A DNA stretch of 64,000 nucleotides from Sphingobacterium puteale (GCF_003627955.1 NZ_RBWS01000001.1:620001-684000); one strand, 5' to 3'. Positions 45,209-53,821 are shown, counted from the first letter of the stretch. Notes: generated by a model from the letters alone, not told the origin. Numbers and translations: made by a program.

Positions 45209-46489
45209 CTAAGCTTTAAACTTCGGATCCTGACCTTTAATCAATTCAAAGACTGTAATTTCGGGCAGAATACCGACACGGCCGGGATAACCCAAGAATC
45301 CATATCCAACATTGACGTATAAGCGCTTGTTTTCCTGTGCGCGGTACAGTCCGGCCCACTCCTTATAGATATATTGTACCGGGCTCCATTGCAGCATTTC
45401 AGAACGAACACCAAACTGCATACCGTGTGTATGGCCTGCAAACATCACATCCACATCAGTATCTAATACTTGTGCCCGCCAATGGGAAGGATCATGGGAC
45501 AAGAGCAGTTTAACAGCCTGTTCCTCCGTTCCGAGCAATGCTTTTTTGATATCGCCATGTTTTGGAAAGCGACCAGTTCCCCAGTTTTGAACGCCAACAA
45601 TACAAAGTTCTTCACCGTCCACTTTGATCTTACGATTTTCATCCATTAACAGATCCCAGCCCATCACTTTATGTACATCGATCACATCTTTTAGATTTTT
45701 TCGCTTCTCCGGAGAGTCTTCTTTCCCATAATAGTAATCCCCATAATCATGGTTACCCAAGGTGGAAAATACTCCCAGATCCGACTTCACTCTTGCAAAA
45801 ATATCTTGGTAATCCCGCATTTCAGATGCCTGAGCATTTACGATATCACCTGTAAAAAATGTAACATCGGGTTTTTCCTTAAGCAGCATATCTATCCCGC
45901 CGGTCACAGCAGTCTTGTTATAGAAAGATCCCGAGTGCACATCAGATATCTGTGCGATGGTCATGCCATGAAAAGCTTTAGGCAGATGAGGTAAGTATAA
46001 CGGCACCCGTCTGATACGGTAATCATAGGCACCGGAAACAATACCCCAGCTCAGCGGAATAAGCGGCGAAGCGCCTATTAATATACCGGCCTTGGTCAAA
46101 AAATCCGAACGGCTGATTCCCTTTACCGGATTTTCAGGTAAGGGATCTCCAGCATCTTCAACAAGATCCTCAACAGATTCTTTCTTACTGAACAAGCGTT
46201 TGACCCATACGCCGCCGCGACGGATGTCATCGATCAATAGGATCAAAAAGAAGAACAATTTTGAAGTTGCTGTCAAAAAGAATCCAACCAAAATAACAGA
46301 CCTTACAATCAGCGGAATGCTATATTTGGCTGATATAAAAACACCTAATAGCAGGAGGGCGGTATACGACCACCATAACACGGCGAATATTTTTGTTTTG
46401 GGGAATTTAATCTTCGTAGCACGAAGGGCAAAAAAGATATAAAAATCTAAAATGAGTAAAACACATGCATTTACTAACAACATCATCAA
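45209..46489 (-). CDS. Membrane-anchored metallophosphoesterase
   Basis: A 426-residue protein. There are three TM helices in the first 110 residues, then a charged loop, another hydrophobic segment (LTKAGILIGASPLIPLSWGI, preceded by SRSDF, Tat-like without the twin Arg) and a calcineurin-type phosphoesterase domain. Metal motifs are ISDVHSGS, TGDIVNA, LGNHDYGD, LLSHDP and FAGHTHGMQFG. The YaeI/LpxG-like organisation suggests a lipid-linked substrate, inferred only. It starts 6 bp after hemH on the same strand and is co-transcribed with it. Confidence 0.9.
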   Translation of the reverse strand: MMMLLVNACVLLILDFYIFFALRATKIKFPKTKIFAVLWWSYTALLLLGVFISAKYSIPLIVRSVILVGFFLTATSKLFFFLILLIDDIRRGGVWVKRLFSKKESVEDLVEDAGDPLPENPVKGISRSDFLTKAGILIGASPLIPLSWGIVSGAYDYRIRRVPLYLPHLPKAFHGMTIAQISDVHSGSFYNKTAVTGGIDMLLKEKPDVTFFTGDIVNAQASEMRDYQDIFARVKSDLGVFSTLGNHDYGDYYYGKEDSPEKRKNLKDVIDVHKVMGWDLLMDENRKIKVDGEELCIVGVQNWGTGRFPKHGDIKKALLGTEEQAVKLLLSHDPSHWRAQVLDTDVDVMFAGHTHGMQFGVRSEMLQWSPVQYIYKEWAGLYRAQENKRLYVNVGYGFLGYPGRVGILPEITVFELIKGQDPKFKA

Positions 46490-46495
46490 TTCGTT

Positions 46496-47530
46496 TTAAT
46501 TTTTGGCATTGACTGCCAATTGCTTTAGAGATGTGATCCACTTTGGATCGTCATTTAGACTTTCCACCAGGCAGACCTCCTCTCCACCTAAATTCTTGAA
46601 TTCATTAGCATATTCCACGCCAATTTCATCAATAGTCTCAATACAGTCTGCCACAAAAGCCGGGCTGAAGACCAATAATTTCTTATAACCTTTACTAGCG
46701 AGGTCATGCAACAGATCGGAAGTATAAGGCTGTATCCATGGTTCTTTGCCTAATCGGGACTGGAAACAAAGGGAATATTGTTCCTTCCGCAAGCCCAATT
46801 TTTCAACGATGGTCCGCGTAGTTGCATAACACTGAGAAACATAACAATATGTGTTGACATTTGTTTTGCAGGAATCACAACCTGATTCAGGACATTTTAG
46901 CTGACCTGTAGGATCTACTTTGCCTAGTTGTCTGACGGGAAGTCCATGGTAGCTAAAAACAAAGTGGTCGAAATGTGTAAGATCATGTTTTCGGGCATGG
47001 TCAGCAAACGTCTCGGCCATTAATTCATCCGTGCAGAAATTGCTTACAAAACTAATTTCGGGCAAATAATTCCATTTGCGGATCAGCTCCATAACACGGT
47101 CTATTACGGAACCCGATGTTGCTGATGCATATTGTGGGAATAATGGAATAACGCGAACGGATTCGAGCAGCATCCCCTCCATCTTGCTCAGTGCAGCTTC
47201 TATGGATGGATTTTGGTAACGCATGGCCAGTTCGACATGGTACTCCTCCCCCAGAGACTCCTGCAGCAAGTCGCGTTGCAGTATACTATAATACATCAAA
47301 GGAGATCCGGTTTCCTTATCCCAGATTGTTTCGTAGATTTTTGCTGATTTGGGTGCACGGGTACGGGCAATAATTCCTTTCACCAATAATGTCCGTTGGA
47401 AATAAGGAATATCTATGACACGTGGATCCATTAAGAATTCGGTCAAATATTTTTTTACGTCTGGAGTAGTTGGACTATCGGGTGTACCTAATTGTACTAA
47501 AAGAATACCTTTTTTGGCTTTATTGCTCAT
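46496..47530 (-). CDS. hemH: Ferrochelatase
   Basis: A 344-residue enzyme inserting Fe(II) into protoporphyrin IX. The N-terminus KKGILLVQLGTPDSP, the catalytic His in FSYHGLPVR (H195) and the acidic C-terminal metal-side helix CIETIDEIGVEYANEF are present. Between them a cysteine-rich segment has Cys213, 218, 221, 229 and 234, which could hold an iron-sulfur cluster. The -7 box TATTTTTG on the minus strand (47537-47544) ends 6 nt before ATG 47530, predicting an almost leaderless mRNA. It is followed by a metallophosphoesterase after 6 bp. Confidence 0.94.
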   Translation of the reverse strand: MSNKAKKGILLVQLGTPDSPTTPDVKKYLTEFLMDPRVIDIPYFQRTLLVKGIIARTRAPKSAKIYETIWDKETGSPLMYYSILQRDLLQESLGEEYHVELAMRYQNPSIEAALSKMEGMLLESVRVIPLFPQYASATSGSVIDRVMELIRKWNYLPEISFVSNFCTDELMAETFADHARKHDLTHFDHFVFSYHGLPVRQLGKVDPTGQLKCPESGCDSCKTNVNTYCYVSQCYATTRTIVEKLGLRKEQYSLCFQSRLGKEPWIQPYTSDLLHDLASKGYKKLLVFSPAFVADCIETIDEIGVEYANEFKNLGGEEVCLVESLNDDPKWITSLKQLAVNAKN

Positions 47531-47536
47531 AGCCTA

Positions 47537-47544
47537 CAAAAATA
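47537..47544 (-). promoter_or_regulatory. -7 box 6 nt upstream of hemH
   Basis: Minus-strand TATTTTTG (TAnnTTTG); no TTG at 19 bp. Confidence 0.45.
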
Positions 47545-47610
47545 AACAAAAAAGCACGTACTGCGGATTCACTCGCAATAATATGAAATATCTATGACGG
47601 GTACATTAGG

Positions 47611-48459
47611 CTATAGTGCTTCCAGAGCGGCTTTCACATCTTTCATTAACCACATTGGTGTCGAGGTTGCCCCACATATACCAACGCGGTCGCCCACGGC
47701 AAAAACGGAGACTTCCAGTTCAGCGGGATCAGAAATAAAATAACTTTCGGAATTAGCTTTTTGACAGACTTCAAACAAAACTTTTCCATTGGAAGATTTC
47801 TTCCCGGACACAAAAACGATTTTGTCATATTGCCTTGCAAATGCGCCAAGATCTTCATACCTGTTAGAAACTTGTCTACAGATGGTATCATTTGCCTTGA
47901 CTTCATACCCCCTTCTGATCAACTCCTCTTTGATGGCGTAGAATTTATCCACGCTTTTTGTAGTCTGACTATAGAGGGTAAATGAACTTGGTAAGTCCGC
48001 GTCATCCAATTCGGCAATATCCTGAAAAACGAGCGCTTCATTATTTGTCTGACCTTGTAAACCGATGACCTCCGCATGACCATGCTTTCCGAAGATCAGA
48101 ATCTTTTCATCCTGGTCAAAGGAGGTCTTGATTCGATTCTGTAACTTAAGCACGACCGGACAAGAGGCATCAATTAAAGTGATATTGTTTTCCAAAGCGG
48201 TACGATAGGTCTCCGGAGCTTCGCCATGTGCACGGATCAGCACCTTTTCGTTTCGCAAAGTAGGAAGAACAGCATGATCAATAATACGCAATCCTTTGGC
48301 TTTCAATCGGGCGACTTCCTCGTCATTATGCACAATATCACCTAAACAATAGAGGTAACCATCCTCTTCCAAAATCTCCTCCGCCATATCGATGGCGTAT
48401 ACCACTCCAAAGCAAAAGCCTGAATCCTTATCGATGTCTACTGTTAGATTTAATGCCAT
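47611..48459 (-). CDS. ispH: 4-hydroxy-3-methylbut-2-enyl diphosphate reductase
   Basis: A 282-residue [4Fe-4S] enzyme, the last step of the MEP isoprenoid pathway. The three cluster cysteines are in SGFCFGVVYAI (about residue 16), DASCPVVLK and NDTICRQVSNRYED. YCLGDIVHNDEEV, RAHGEAPE, FGKHGHAEVIG, VSGKKSSNG and GICGATSTP are family blocks. The -7 box (minus-strand TAACTTTG, 48467-48474) ends 7 nt before ATG 48459, again an ultra-short leader. hemH lies 80 bp downstream with its own -7 box. Confidence 0.95.
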   Translation of the reverse strand: MALNLTVDIDKDSGFCFGVVYAIDMAEEILEEDGYLYCLGDIVHNDEEVARLKAKGLRIIDHAVLPTLRNEKVLIRAHGEAPETYRTALENNITLIDASCPVVLKLQNRIKTSFDQDEKILIFGKHGHAEVIGLQGQTNNEALVFQDIAELDDADLPSSFTLYSQTTKSVDKFYAIKEELIRRGYEVKANDTICRQVSNRYEDLGAFARQYDKIVFVSGKKSSNGKVLFEVCQKANSESYFISDPAELEVSVFAVGDRVGICGATSTPMWLMKDVKAALEAL

Positions 48460-48466
48460 AACATTA

Positions 48467-48474
48467 CAAAGTTA
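48467..48474 (-). promoter_or_regulatory. -7 box 7 nt upstream of ispH
   Basis: Minus-strand TAACTTTG (TAnnTTTG). Confidence 0.5.
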
Positions 48475-48736
48475 CATATTCATATCGAATATATTGATGG
48501 TATAGATTTGTTAACAGCTGATTTTTTATTTCCGTATATTGTCAATTACCTATGATCTTATTACATTTTGTACGATAAAAAGATTGCGGTGAAAGAGTGA
48601 AAGCCAAACTTTTGGTTTCAGCAACCACGAAACGGCAGCTTGTTTCACGGCACTGAGCACTTTAAATTAACCCACCATGACGAATAAATTGTTTTTATAT
48701 AAGCCTAATTATATTGCATATAAAAAGCAATTTATC

Positions 48737-48744
48737 TAAGTTTG
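48737..48744 (+). promoter_or_regulatory. ndk promoter (-7 box with -33 TTG)
   Basis: TAAGTTTG with TTG at 48714-48716, 20 bp upstream. The TTG inside the box that could extend ndk is thereby excluded as a start. Confidence 0.65.
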
Positions 48745-48759
48745 CAAAAAAATAAAATA

Positions 48760-49179
48760 ATGGCAACTAACAGAACTTTTACGATGATTAAACCTGACGC
48801 AGTAGCGAACGGTCACATCGGTGCAATCTTAAACGATATTATTGCTGGTGGTTTCAAAATCATTGCAATGAAATACATTCAGTTATCAAAAGAAACTGCT
48901 GGTGCATTTTACGCAGTGCACAAAGAACGTCCTTTCTACGGTGAATTGGTAGAGTTTATGACTTCAGGTCCTATCGTTGCTGCAATCTTAGAGAAAGACA
49001 ACGCAGTTGAAGATTTCCGTACATTAATCGGTGCTACGAATCCTGCTGATGCAGCTGAAGGTACAATCCGCAATAAATATGCTAAATCTATCGATGCTAA
49101 CGCTATCCACGGATCTGATTCTGATGAGAATGCGGCTATCGAAGGTAACTTCTTTTTCTCTCAATTTGAAAGATTTTAA
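48760..49179 (+). CDS. ndk: Nucleoside diphosphate kinase
   Basis: A 139-residue enzyme, the usual length, transferring phosphate between nucleoside tri- and diphosphates. The start ATG 48760 ([15 protein letters not shown]) follows the promoter. The phosphohistidine is in [15 protein letters not shown], and [17 protein letters not shown] and [14 protein letters not shown] are conserved. It is monocistronic with a strong bidirectional terminator. Confidence 0.96.
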   Translation: MATNRTFTMIKPDAVANGHIGAILNDIIAGGFKIIAMKYIQLSKETAGAFYAVHKERPFYGELVEFMTSGPIVAAILEKDNAVEDFRTLIGATNPADAAEGTIRNKYAKSIDANAIHGSDSDENAAIEGNFFFSQFERF

Positions 49180-49193
49180 TCATTGACAATGCT

Positions 49194-49233
49194 ATAAAAA
49201 AAGCGTTGTACTGTTGTACAACGCTTTTTTTAT
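49194..49233. terminator. Bidirectional terminator between ndk and the methyltransferase
   Basis: An 18-bp perfect stem with core GCGTTGTAC and A7/T7 flanks, loop TGTT, between convergent genes. Confidence 0.95.
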
Positions 49234-49247
49234 GGATCAGCGTTTTC

Positions 49248-50024
49248 TTATCTCCACATAAATCCACCAATCCTGAAAAAGCGGAGGAATTTATTGATCG
49301 CTGTTAGCGCGGGTTTCTTAATCTTCCATTTTAAACCGCTTAAACCCGTTGGTGGGGCGTCAAAATCTTGTACTGTAGCATTACCCGTTCTCATATGAGT
49401 AGGCGGCTGCATTTTACGTTTCTCAACAACCAAAATGCTATCGTAATAATGCAAAGAGTTGACCGAACGTGTAAACTCATTGACCTTTAGCCCCCGTTGT
49501 TCTGAATGATAGGCATTGATATAATCAATAAAATTCTTACTGTATTCGATAAATGTGCCATTTCGCTTATGTCCACCACCATAAAAAACTTGGTAAGAGG
49601 TATGCAGGTCTTCACATAGATAGACACCATTTTCTTTTACATGTCCAAATAGTTCTTCAAATGTAATAATCTGTTGCAACATAGTATGCCCGCCATCATC
49701 TATCAGGATATCTATCGGAGGGATTGACTCTTTCACTTTGCGCAGGAACTTACGATCTGACTGAGATCCGATAAATATCTCGATGTTCTCCTCTTCCAGT
49801 GCTTTGCAGTTGGGGTTGATATCTACCCCATAGATTTTTGCTTTGTCGCCAAAATATTTCTTCCACATCTGGAGGCTCCCGCCCTGAAAGACTCCTATTT
49901 CCAGCACGACAATCTCCTTACCTTTGAATTGGCGGAAATGACGATCGTATACGTCGAAATAATGCATCCATTTGTTGATCAGCTTATCATTATTATTCCG
50001 GAAATATTCCTCTAGCTCGTTCAT
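49248..50024 (-). CDS. Class I SAM-dependent methyltransferase
   Basis: A 258-residue protein from ATG 50024; GTG 50033 would add three residues. The SAM-binding motif EIGVFQGGSLQMWKKYFG (about 40-58), acidic YGVDINP and IDILIDDGGHTMLQQI resemble macrolide/rhamnosyl O-methyltransferases (CmcI/TylF-like fold). The DDGGH motif would place a catalytic metal or base. The last 40 residues are basic with a hydrophobic end (INKFLRFFRIGGFMWR), possibly membrane-associating. The acceptor is unknown; a surface sugar is plausible. An imperfect minus-strand -7 (TATATTTA) lies near 50071-50078. Confidence 0.82.
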   Translation of the reverse strand: MNELEEYFRNNNDKLINKWMHYFDVYDRHFRQFKGKEIVVLEIGVFQGGSLQMWKKYFGDKAKIYGVDINPNCKALEEENIEIFIGSQSDRKFLRKVKESIPPIDILIDDGGHTMLQQIITFEELFGHVKENGVYLCEDLHTSYQVFYGGGHKRNGTFIEYSKNFIDYINAYHSEQRGLKVNEFTRSVNSLHYYDSILVVEKRKMQPPTHMRTGNATVQDFDAPPTGLSGLKWKIKKPALTAINKFLRFFRIGGFMWR

Positions 50025-50229
50025 ATTAGACACTTAATAAATGGTGTAGAAAATTTGTGTCGAAACTAGCTAAATATAATCGAAAAGTCAAGTTTTTTTT
50101 TGATGGAAAAACGTACGGGATAACTTCGTATGAGCCATATTTTCAGCGCGGTTTATCCAGGGAGATCAGTGACAGCAAATGACAGATTACTTGCTTGAAG
50201 AAAATAAACGAGAAGCTGTCAAAAAGGAA

Positions 50230-50273
50230 AAGCACCACAGGATTGCAAACCTGAATGAGGCTCCGAGGTGCTT
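50230..50273 (-). terminator. Terminator of ybeY
   Basis: AAGCACC (50230-50236) pairs with GGTGCTT (50267-50273), and CAGG/CCTG pairs inside. On the minus strand TTTTCCTTTTT follows. Confidence 0.75.
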
Positions 50274-50297
50274 AGGAGAAAAAGTTACGATAAAAAA

Positions 50298-50726
50298 CTA
50301 GAAATTTCTTTTTCCTAAATATTCATCTTCTTTCGCCGTCATCTTGGTTTTATCCGCAGGCTTTTTGTCCGGATATCCACAAAGATGCATAACACCGTGT
50401 ATAATGACACGATGTAATTCATCGCGTTCGGCAACGTTAAATTTTTGCGCATTCTCCTGAATACGTTCCACACTGATGAAAATATCACCAGCAATGGTAT
50501 CCTCGTCTTCTGATGAATCAAAAGTCACAATATCCGTGTAGGTATCGTGATTCAGGTATTCTTTATTGATCTCCAACAGGTATGCATCCGAGCAAAGGAT
50601 AAAGCTCAATTCGCCGACACGCTTAAACCCTTCACCTTTAATCGCATCAGCGATCCATTGGCGAATCTTACCTTTTTCTTTTAGTTTGAAATCTATGTCC
50701 TCTGTAAAAAATAATATGCTTTTCAT
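50298..50726 (-). CDS. ybeY: Endoribonuclease YbeY (rRNA maturation)
   Basis: A 142-residue metalloprotein from ATG 50726 (MKSILFFTEDIDF). The zinc motif reads HGVMHLCGYPDKKPAD: the first two His of HxxxHxxGYDH are present, but the third His position is taken by an Asp-containing PDK segment, which I believe is usual in Bacteroidota. NKEYLNHDTYTDIVTFD and EDTIAGDIFISVERI are family blocks. It acts in 16S rRNA 3' maturation and ribosome quality control. Confidence 0.92.
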   Translation of the reverse strand: MKSILFFTEDIDFKLKEKGKIRQWIADAIKGEGFKRVGELSFILCSDAYLLEINKEYLNHDTYTDIVTFDSSEDEDTIAGDIFISVERIQENAQKFNVAERDELHRVIIHGVMHLCGYPDKKPADKTKMTAKEDEYLGKRNF

Positions 50727-50884
50727 CTGTAAATAAGTATTAATTGAGCACACGGGGCGCAGTTTTCATTCCATCAGCTATTTTCATTCCATCAGCTAGA
50801 GGAATCTTATAATCTTCAAATCGACATTTTCCCATCCAAAAAGCTGTTATTTATCAGGAAAGAGGTCATGCTATGAATTCTCAT

Positions 50885-51298
50885 TTAAAAGCTGCGACTA
50901 TCCATGTAGCTTTGTAAAATAATCGTCGCTGATACCGTGTCGATCAGGCCTTTCTGTTGACGGTCCTTTTTCTTTTTGCCACTTTGAGCAATGGCTGCTG
51001 AAGCCATTTTTGAGGTGAAGCGTTCATCAATTTCGACAACCGGTATCGTCGGATATATCTTTTTCAATTTACGCATAAACCCGACAACGTGCGAAGCTGA
51101 TTCGGAGTCCGATCCATCCATTTGCCTGGGCCTGCCGACAATAAATGTTTCGATCTGTTCTGTTTGGAGGTAATCCGTTAGAAAAGTCCAAATATCCTGC
51201 GGATGTACTGTCGTCAGTGCCGTAGCAATAATTTGCATCGGATCGGTTACTGCAACCCCAATTCGTTTTGTACCGTAATCAAATGCCATTAACCTCAT
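50885..51298 (-). CDS. ruvX: Holliday junction resolvase-like RuvX/YqgF
   Basis: A 137-residue RNase H-fold protein. The N-terminal acidic strand MAFDYGTKRIGVAV, the FIVGRPRQMDGSDSESA loop and VEIDERFTSKMA with C-terminal DTVSATIILQSYM carry the expected catalytic D/E/D residues. The family acts in pre-16S rRNA processing. The minus-strand -7 TACTTTTG is at 51316-51323. Confidence 0.94.
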   Translation of the reverse strand: MRLMAFDYGTKRIGVAVTDPMQIIATALTTVHPQDIWTFLTDYLQTEQIETFIVGRPRQMDGSDSESASHVVGFMRKLKKIYPTIPVVEIDERFTSKMASAAIAQSGKKKKDRQQKGLIDTVSATIILQSYMDSRSF

Positions 51299-51315
51299 GG
51301 AACCATTTTTTTTTA

Positions 51316-51323
51316 CAAAAGTA
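51316..51323 (-). promoter_or_regulatory. -7 box for ruvX
   Basis: Minus-strand TACTTTTG (TAnnTTTG), 17 nt before ATG 51298. Confidence 0.5.
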
Positions 51324-51330
51324 CAATTTA

Positions 51331-51362
51331 GATATGAGTATTGAGATATGCGTATTGAGATT
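51331..51362. repeat. Short GAGTATTGAGA-type repeat
   Basis: GAGTATTGAGATATG and CGTATTGAGATTC follow each other, matching the repeated GTATTGAGA words at 31099-31250. Here the second TTG (51355-51357) doubles as the -33 element of the following promoter. Confidence 0.5.
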
Positions 51363-51376
51363 CATTAAAAAAGCTA

Positions 51377-51384
51377 TAACTTTG
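51377..51384 (+). promoter_or_regulatory. Promoter of the DUF1684-deformylase gene
   Basis: TAACTTTG with TTG at 51355-51357 exactly 19 bp upstream, matching TTG-N19-TAnnTTTG. Confidence 0.7.
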
Positions 51385-51404
51385 ATAGACTATTTAAAAG
51401 ATAA

Positions 51405-52631
51405 ATGAGAAAAACAGTTATTGCCAGCCTTTTTGTTGCATTTTGCCTATATGGCCATGCCCAGGGCAATTATGAGCAACAAATTTTGGCCCAGCGCGAG
51501 GAAAAAGCTTTGGAATTGGCCAAAGAACAATTTGGTCCGTTGAAGGCAGAACAAGTGGCCTCTTTGGATTACTTCCCTGTAAGCGCAAATTATAAAGTCA
51601 AAGCCCATATAGAGGTCCTATTTGATGCACCTGTATTTCGTATGCCGACCTATGACGGTACCAGCAACGAGTACAAACGTTATGCGACAGTGACATTTCA
51701 ATTGAATGGGGCTGAAAGGACATTGAATATTTACCAGAGTGTGGCCTTATTTCAAAATCCTGCCTATAAAAAACATTTATTTTTACCATTTTTAGATCAG
51801 ACAAATGGCCAGGAGAGCTATAGTGGCGGACGATATATCGACTTATCCACGGATGACATCAAGGGCAGTATCATTGAAATAGATTTTAATAAGGCTTACA
51901 ATCCTTATTGTGCCTACAGCAACGGTTATCGTTGTCCGGTTCCCCCAGTAGAAAACAATTTAGACACAAAAATTATGGCAGGAGAAAAAGCCTTTCATAA
52001 AGCGAAGAATGAGCGTCCCGTTAACCTAAATGGTGGACAGGAATTTACAGAAGCTGATAAGAAGATTATTTTGTCAGGGGATGAAAACACGCTTCTTCGT
52101 GTATTGCAAACTACCGACGAAAAAGATTTAAAGGTATTGAAAGCAACAAGCAACGATGTTAAATACAACGACCCACTGTTAGAAACGCTTTCAAAGCGAA
52201 TGTTTGCGACCGTTCGGGATCCAAATCACCCAGGTGTGGGAATAGCTGCTCCCCAAATTGGCATCAACAAAAATCTCATCTGGGTACAGCGGTTTGACAA
52301 GCCGGAACAACCTTTCGAGTTTTATGTAAACCCCAAAATCCTGTGGCGTTCGAAGCTAAAACGGAGGGGAGCCGAGGGCTGCCTCTCCATCCCCAACCGC
52401 AAAGAAGATGTGTTGCGGAGCTATGCAATCCGTCTACAATACATCAATAAGGAAGGAAAAGTGATTGAAGAGAACATTGAAGGCTTTACCGCAGTAATCT
52501 TCCAGCATGAAACGGATCACCTCTTCGGAATATTATTTCCTGATCGTCTGGAGGAACAACAAAAAGAAAACTATGTGCCACTGAATGATAAAATTGATTT
52601 TTCTATTTTACCAAAAAGCTTAACACCGTAG
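51405..52631 (+). CDS. Exported DUF1684-peptide deformylase fusion
   Basis: A 408-residue two-domain protein with an N-terminal signal peptide (RKTVIASLFVAFCLYGHAQG, no lipobox). Residues about 25-200 are DUF1684: YFPVSANYKV, the LFLPFLDQTNGQESYSGGR block and FNKAYNPYCAYSNGYRCPVP (161-180). Residues about 215-408 are a peptide deformylase with all three motifs: GVGIAAPQIG (277-286), EGCLS (Cys326) and QHETDH (His368, His372, Glu369). The deformylase therefore looks catalytically complete but directed to the envelope, where formyl-Met peptides are not the normal substrate. Function unknown; it is monocistronic. Confidence 0.85.
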   Translation: MRKTVIASLFVAFCLYGHAQGNYEQQILAQREEKALELAKEQFGPLKAEQVASLDYFPVSANYKVKAHIEVLFDAPVFRMPTYDGTSNEYKRYATVTFQLNGAERTLNIYQSVALFQNPAYKKHLFLPFLDQTNGQESYSGGRYIDLSTDDIKGSIIEIDFNKAYNPYCAYSNGYRCPVPPVENNLDTKIMAGEKAFHKAKNERPVNLNGGQEFTEADKKIILSGDENTLLRVLQTTDEKDLKVLKATSNDVKYNDPLLETLSKRMFATVRDPNHPGVGIAAPQIGINKNLIWVQRFDKPEQPFEFYVNPKILWRSKLKRRGAEGCLSIPNRKEDVLRSYAIRLQYINKEGKVIEENIEGFTAVIFQHETDHLFGILFPDRLEEQQKENYVPLNDKIDFSILPKSLTP

Positions 52632-52700
52632 ATTTCAGATTTACTGGAAATTCTTAAAGGGCATGACTGGATATCAATCAACCATCATGCGTCATTAAAA

Positions 52701-52728
52701 AGCCCCCATGAATTGCATCGTGGGGGCT
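52701..52728. terminator. Terminator between the deformylase fusion and asd
   Basis: AGCCCCCA (52701-52708) pairs with TGGGGGCT (52721-52728), between convergent genes. The U tract is weak on both strands. Confidence 0.7.
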
Positions 52729-52752
52729 CAATATCATGGAATCTACTTGAAT

Positions 52753-53742
52753 TTAGATCAATCCTTTTTCTGCTAATAGTTCGGCAACTTGAACGGCATT
52801 CGTCGCTGCACCTTTACGCAAGTTGTCTGCGACTACCCACATATTTAACGTATTCGGTTGCGAGTCATCACGGCGGATACGTCCTACAAAAACCTCATCT
52901 CTACCATGTGCATCTTTTGGCATCGGGTATTGAAGATTAGCAGGATCATCAACAACGATACAACCACTTTGAGCAGCTAATGCAGCACGTACATCATTTA
53001 GATCAAAGTCATTTTCGAATTCGATATTCAATGACTCGGAGTGCCCGCCCATCACTGGAATACGTACAGTTGTTGCTGTTACCTTGATTGAATCGTCACG
53101 CATGATTTTGTTTGTTTCCAAAATCATTTTCATTTCCTCTTTTGTGTAGCCATTTTCCTGGAATACATCGATATGCGGAATAACATTCAAATCAATCTGA
53201 TAAGGATAAGCTTTCTCGCCTTCTTTACCGGCACGCTCGTCCATCAACTGATTAACGGCTTTTACACCAGTCCCGGTTACGGACTGATAAGTCGAAACTA
53301 CGACACGTTTAATTTTATATTTATCGTGTAATGGTTTTAACGCCACTACCATCTGGATAGTTGAACAATTCGGGTTTGCAATGATTTTATCATCAGCAGA
53401 TAATACATCGCCATTTACTTCCGGAACGACCAATTTCTTCGTCGGATCCATACGCCATGCGGAAGAATTATCAATGACTGTAATTCCGGCTTCTGCAAAT
53501 TTCGGTGCAAATTCTTTGGACGTATCGCCTCCCGCGGAGAACAATGCAACATCAGGTTTCAAAGCAATAGCCTCAGATGGTGTAACCACCTTATACTTCT
53601 TTCCCTTGAATTCAATTTCCTTACCCTTGCTGCGCTCTGAAGCTACCGGAATCAATTCTGTTACTGGGAAATTTCGCGCCGCCAACACGGTTAGCATCTC
53701 AGTACCTACAAGGCCTGTTGCGCCGACTACTGCCACTTTCAT
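52753..53742 (-). CDS. asd: Aspartate-semialdehyde dehydrogenase
   Basis: A 329-residue enzyme reducing aspartyl phosphate to the semialdehyde for Lys/Met/Thr and diaminopimelate synthesis. The N-terminal NADP loop VGATGLVGTEML, FSAGGDTSKEFAP, the catalytic Cys in ANPNCSTIQM (about residue 128), STYQSVTGTG, and a His in VMGGHSESLN are all present. It is monocistronic. A half-site cluster of ATTCTT/AAGAAT lies 55-80 bp upstream. Confidence 0.95.
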   Translation of the reverse strand: MKVAVVGATGLVGTEMLTVLAARNFPVTELIPVASERSKGKEIEFKGKKYKVVTPSEAIALKPDVALFSAGGDTSKEFAPKFAEAGITVIDNSSAWRMDPTKKLVVPEVNGDVLSADDKIIANPNCSTIQMVVALKPLHDKYKIKRVVVSTYQSVTGTGVKAVNQLMDERAGKEGEKAYPYQIDLNVIPHIDVFQENGYTKEEMKMILETNKIMRDDSIKVTATTVRIPVMGGHSESLNIEFENDFDLNDVRAALAAQSGCIVVDDPANLQYPMPKDAHGRDEVFVGRIRRDDSQPNTLNMWVVADNLRKGAATNAVQVAELLAEKGLI

Positions 53743-53797
53743 TTTTGTCTGTGTTTAAATTGTATATAAAATTTGTTATTTGATTTGTTTTTAGTTG

Positions 53798-53821
53798 ATT
53801 CTTGAAGAATGAATTCTTCAA
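53798..53821. promoter_or_regulatory. Candidate operator: three alternating ATTCTT/AAGAAT half-sites
   Basis: ATTCTT-G-AAGAAT (53798-53810) overlaps TTGAAGAAT-GA-ATTCTTCAA (53802-53821), giving two overlapping palindromes. It lies upstream of asd; the binding protein is unknown. Confidence 0.4.

Larger units (their letters stand above)
48460..48759. other. 300-bp divergent intergenic region between ispH and ndk
   Basis: It holds the ispH (48467-48474, minus) and ndk (48737-48744, plus) promoters. Two small adjacent hairpins lie at 48598-48620 (TGAAA-CCAA stem) and 48629-48646 (GAAAC/GTTTC). No gene is convincing here. Confidence 0.55.

Noticed and set aside
48679..48741. 20-codon ATG frame just before ndk
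   Set aside because: It runs through the ndk -33 and -7 promoter elements and would not be transcribed from its own start.
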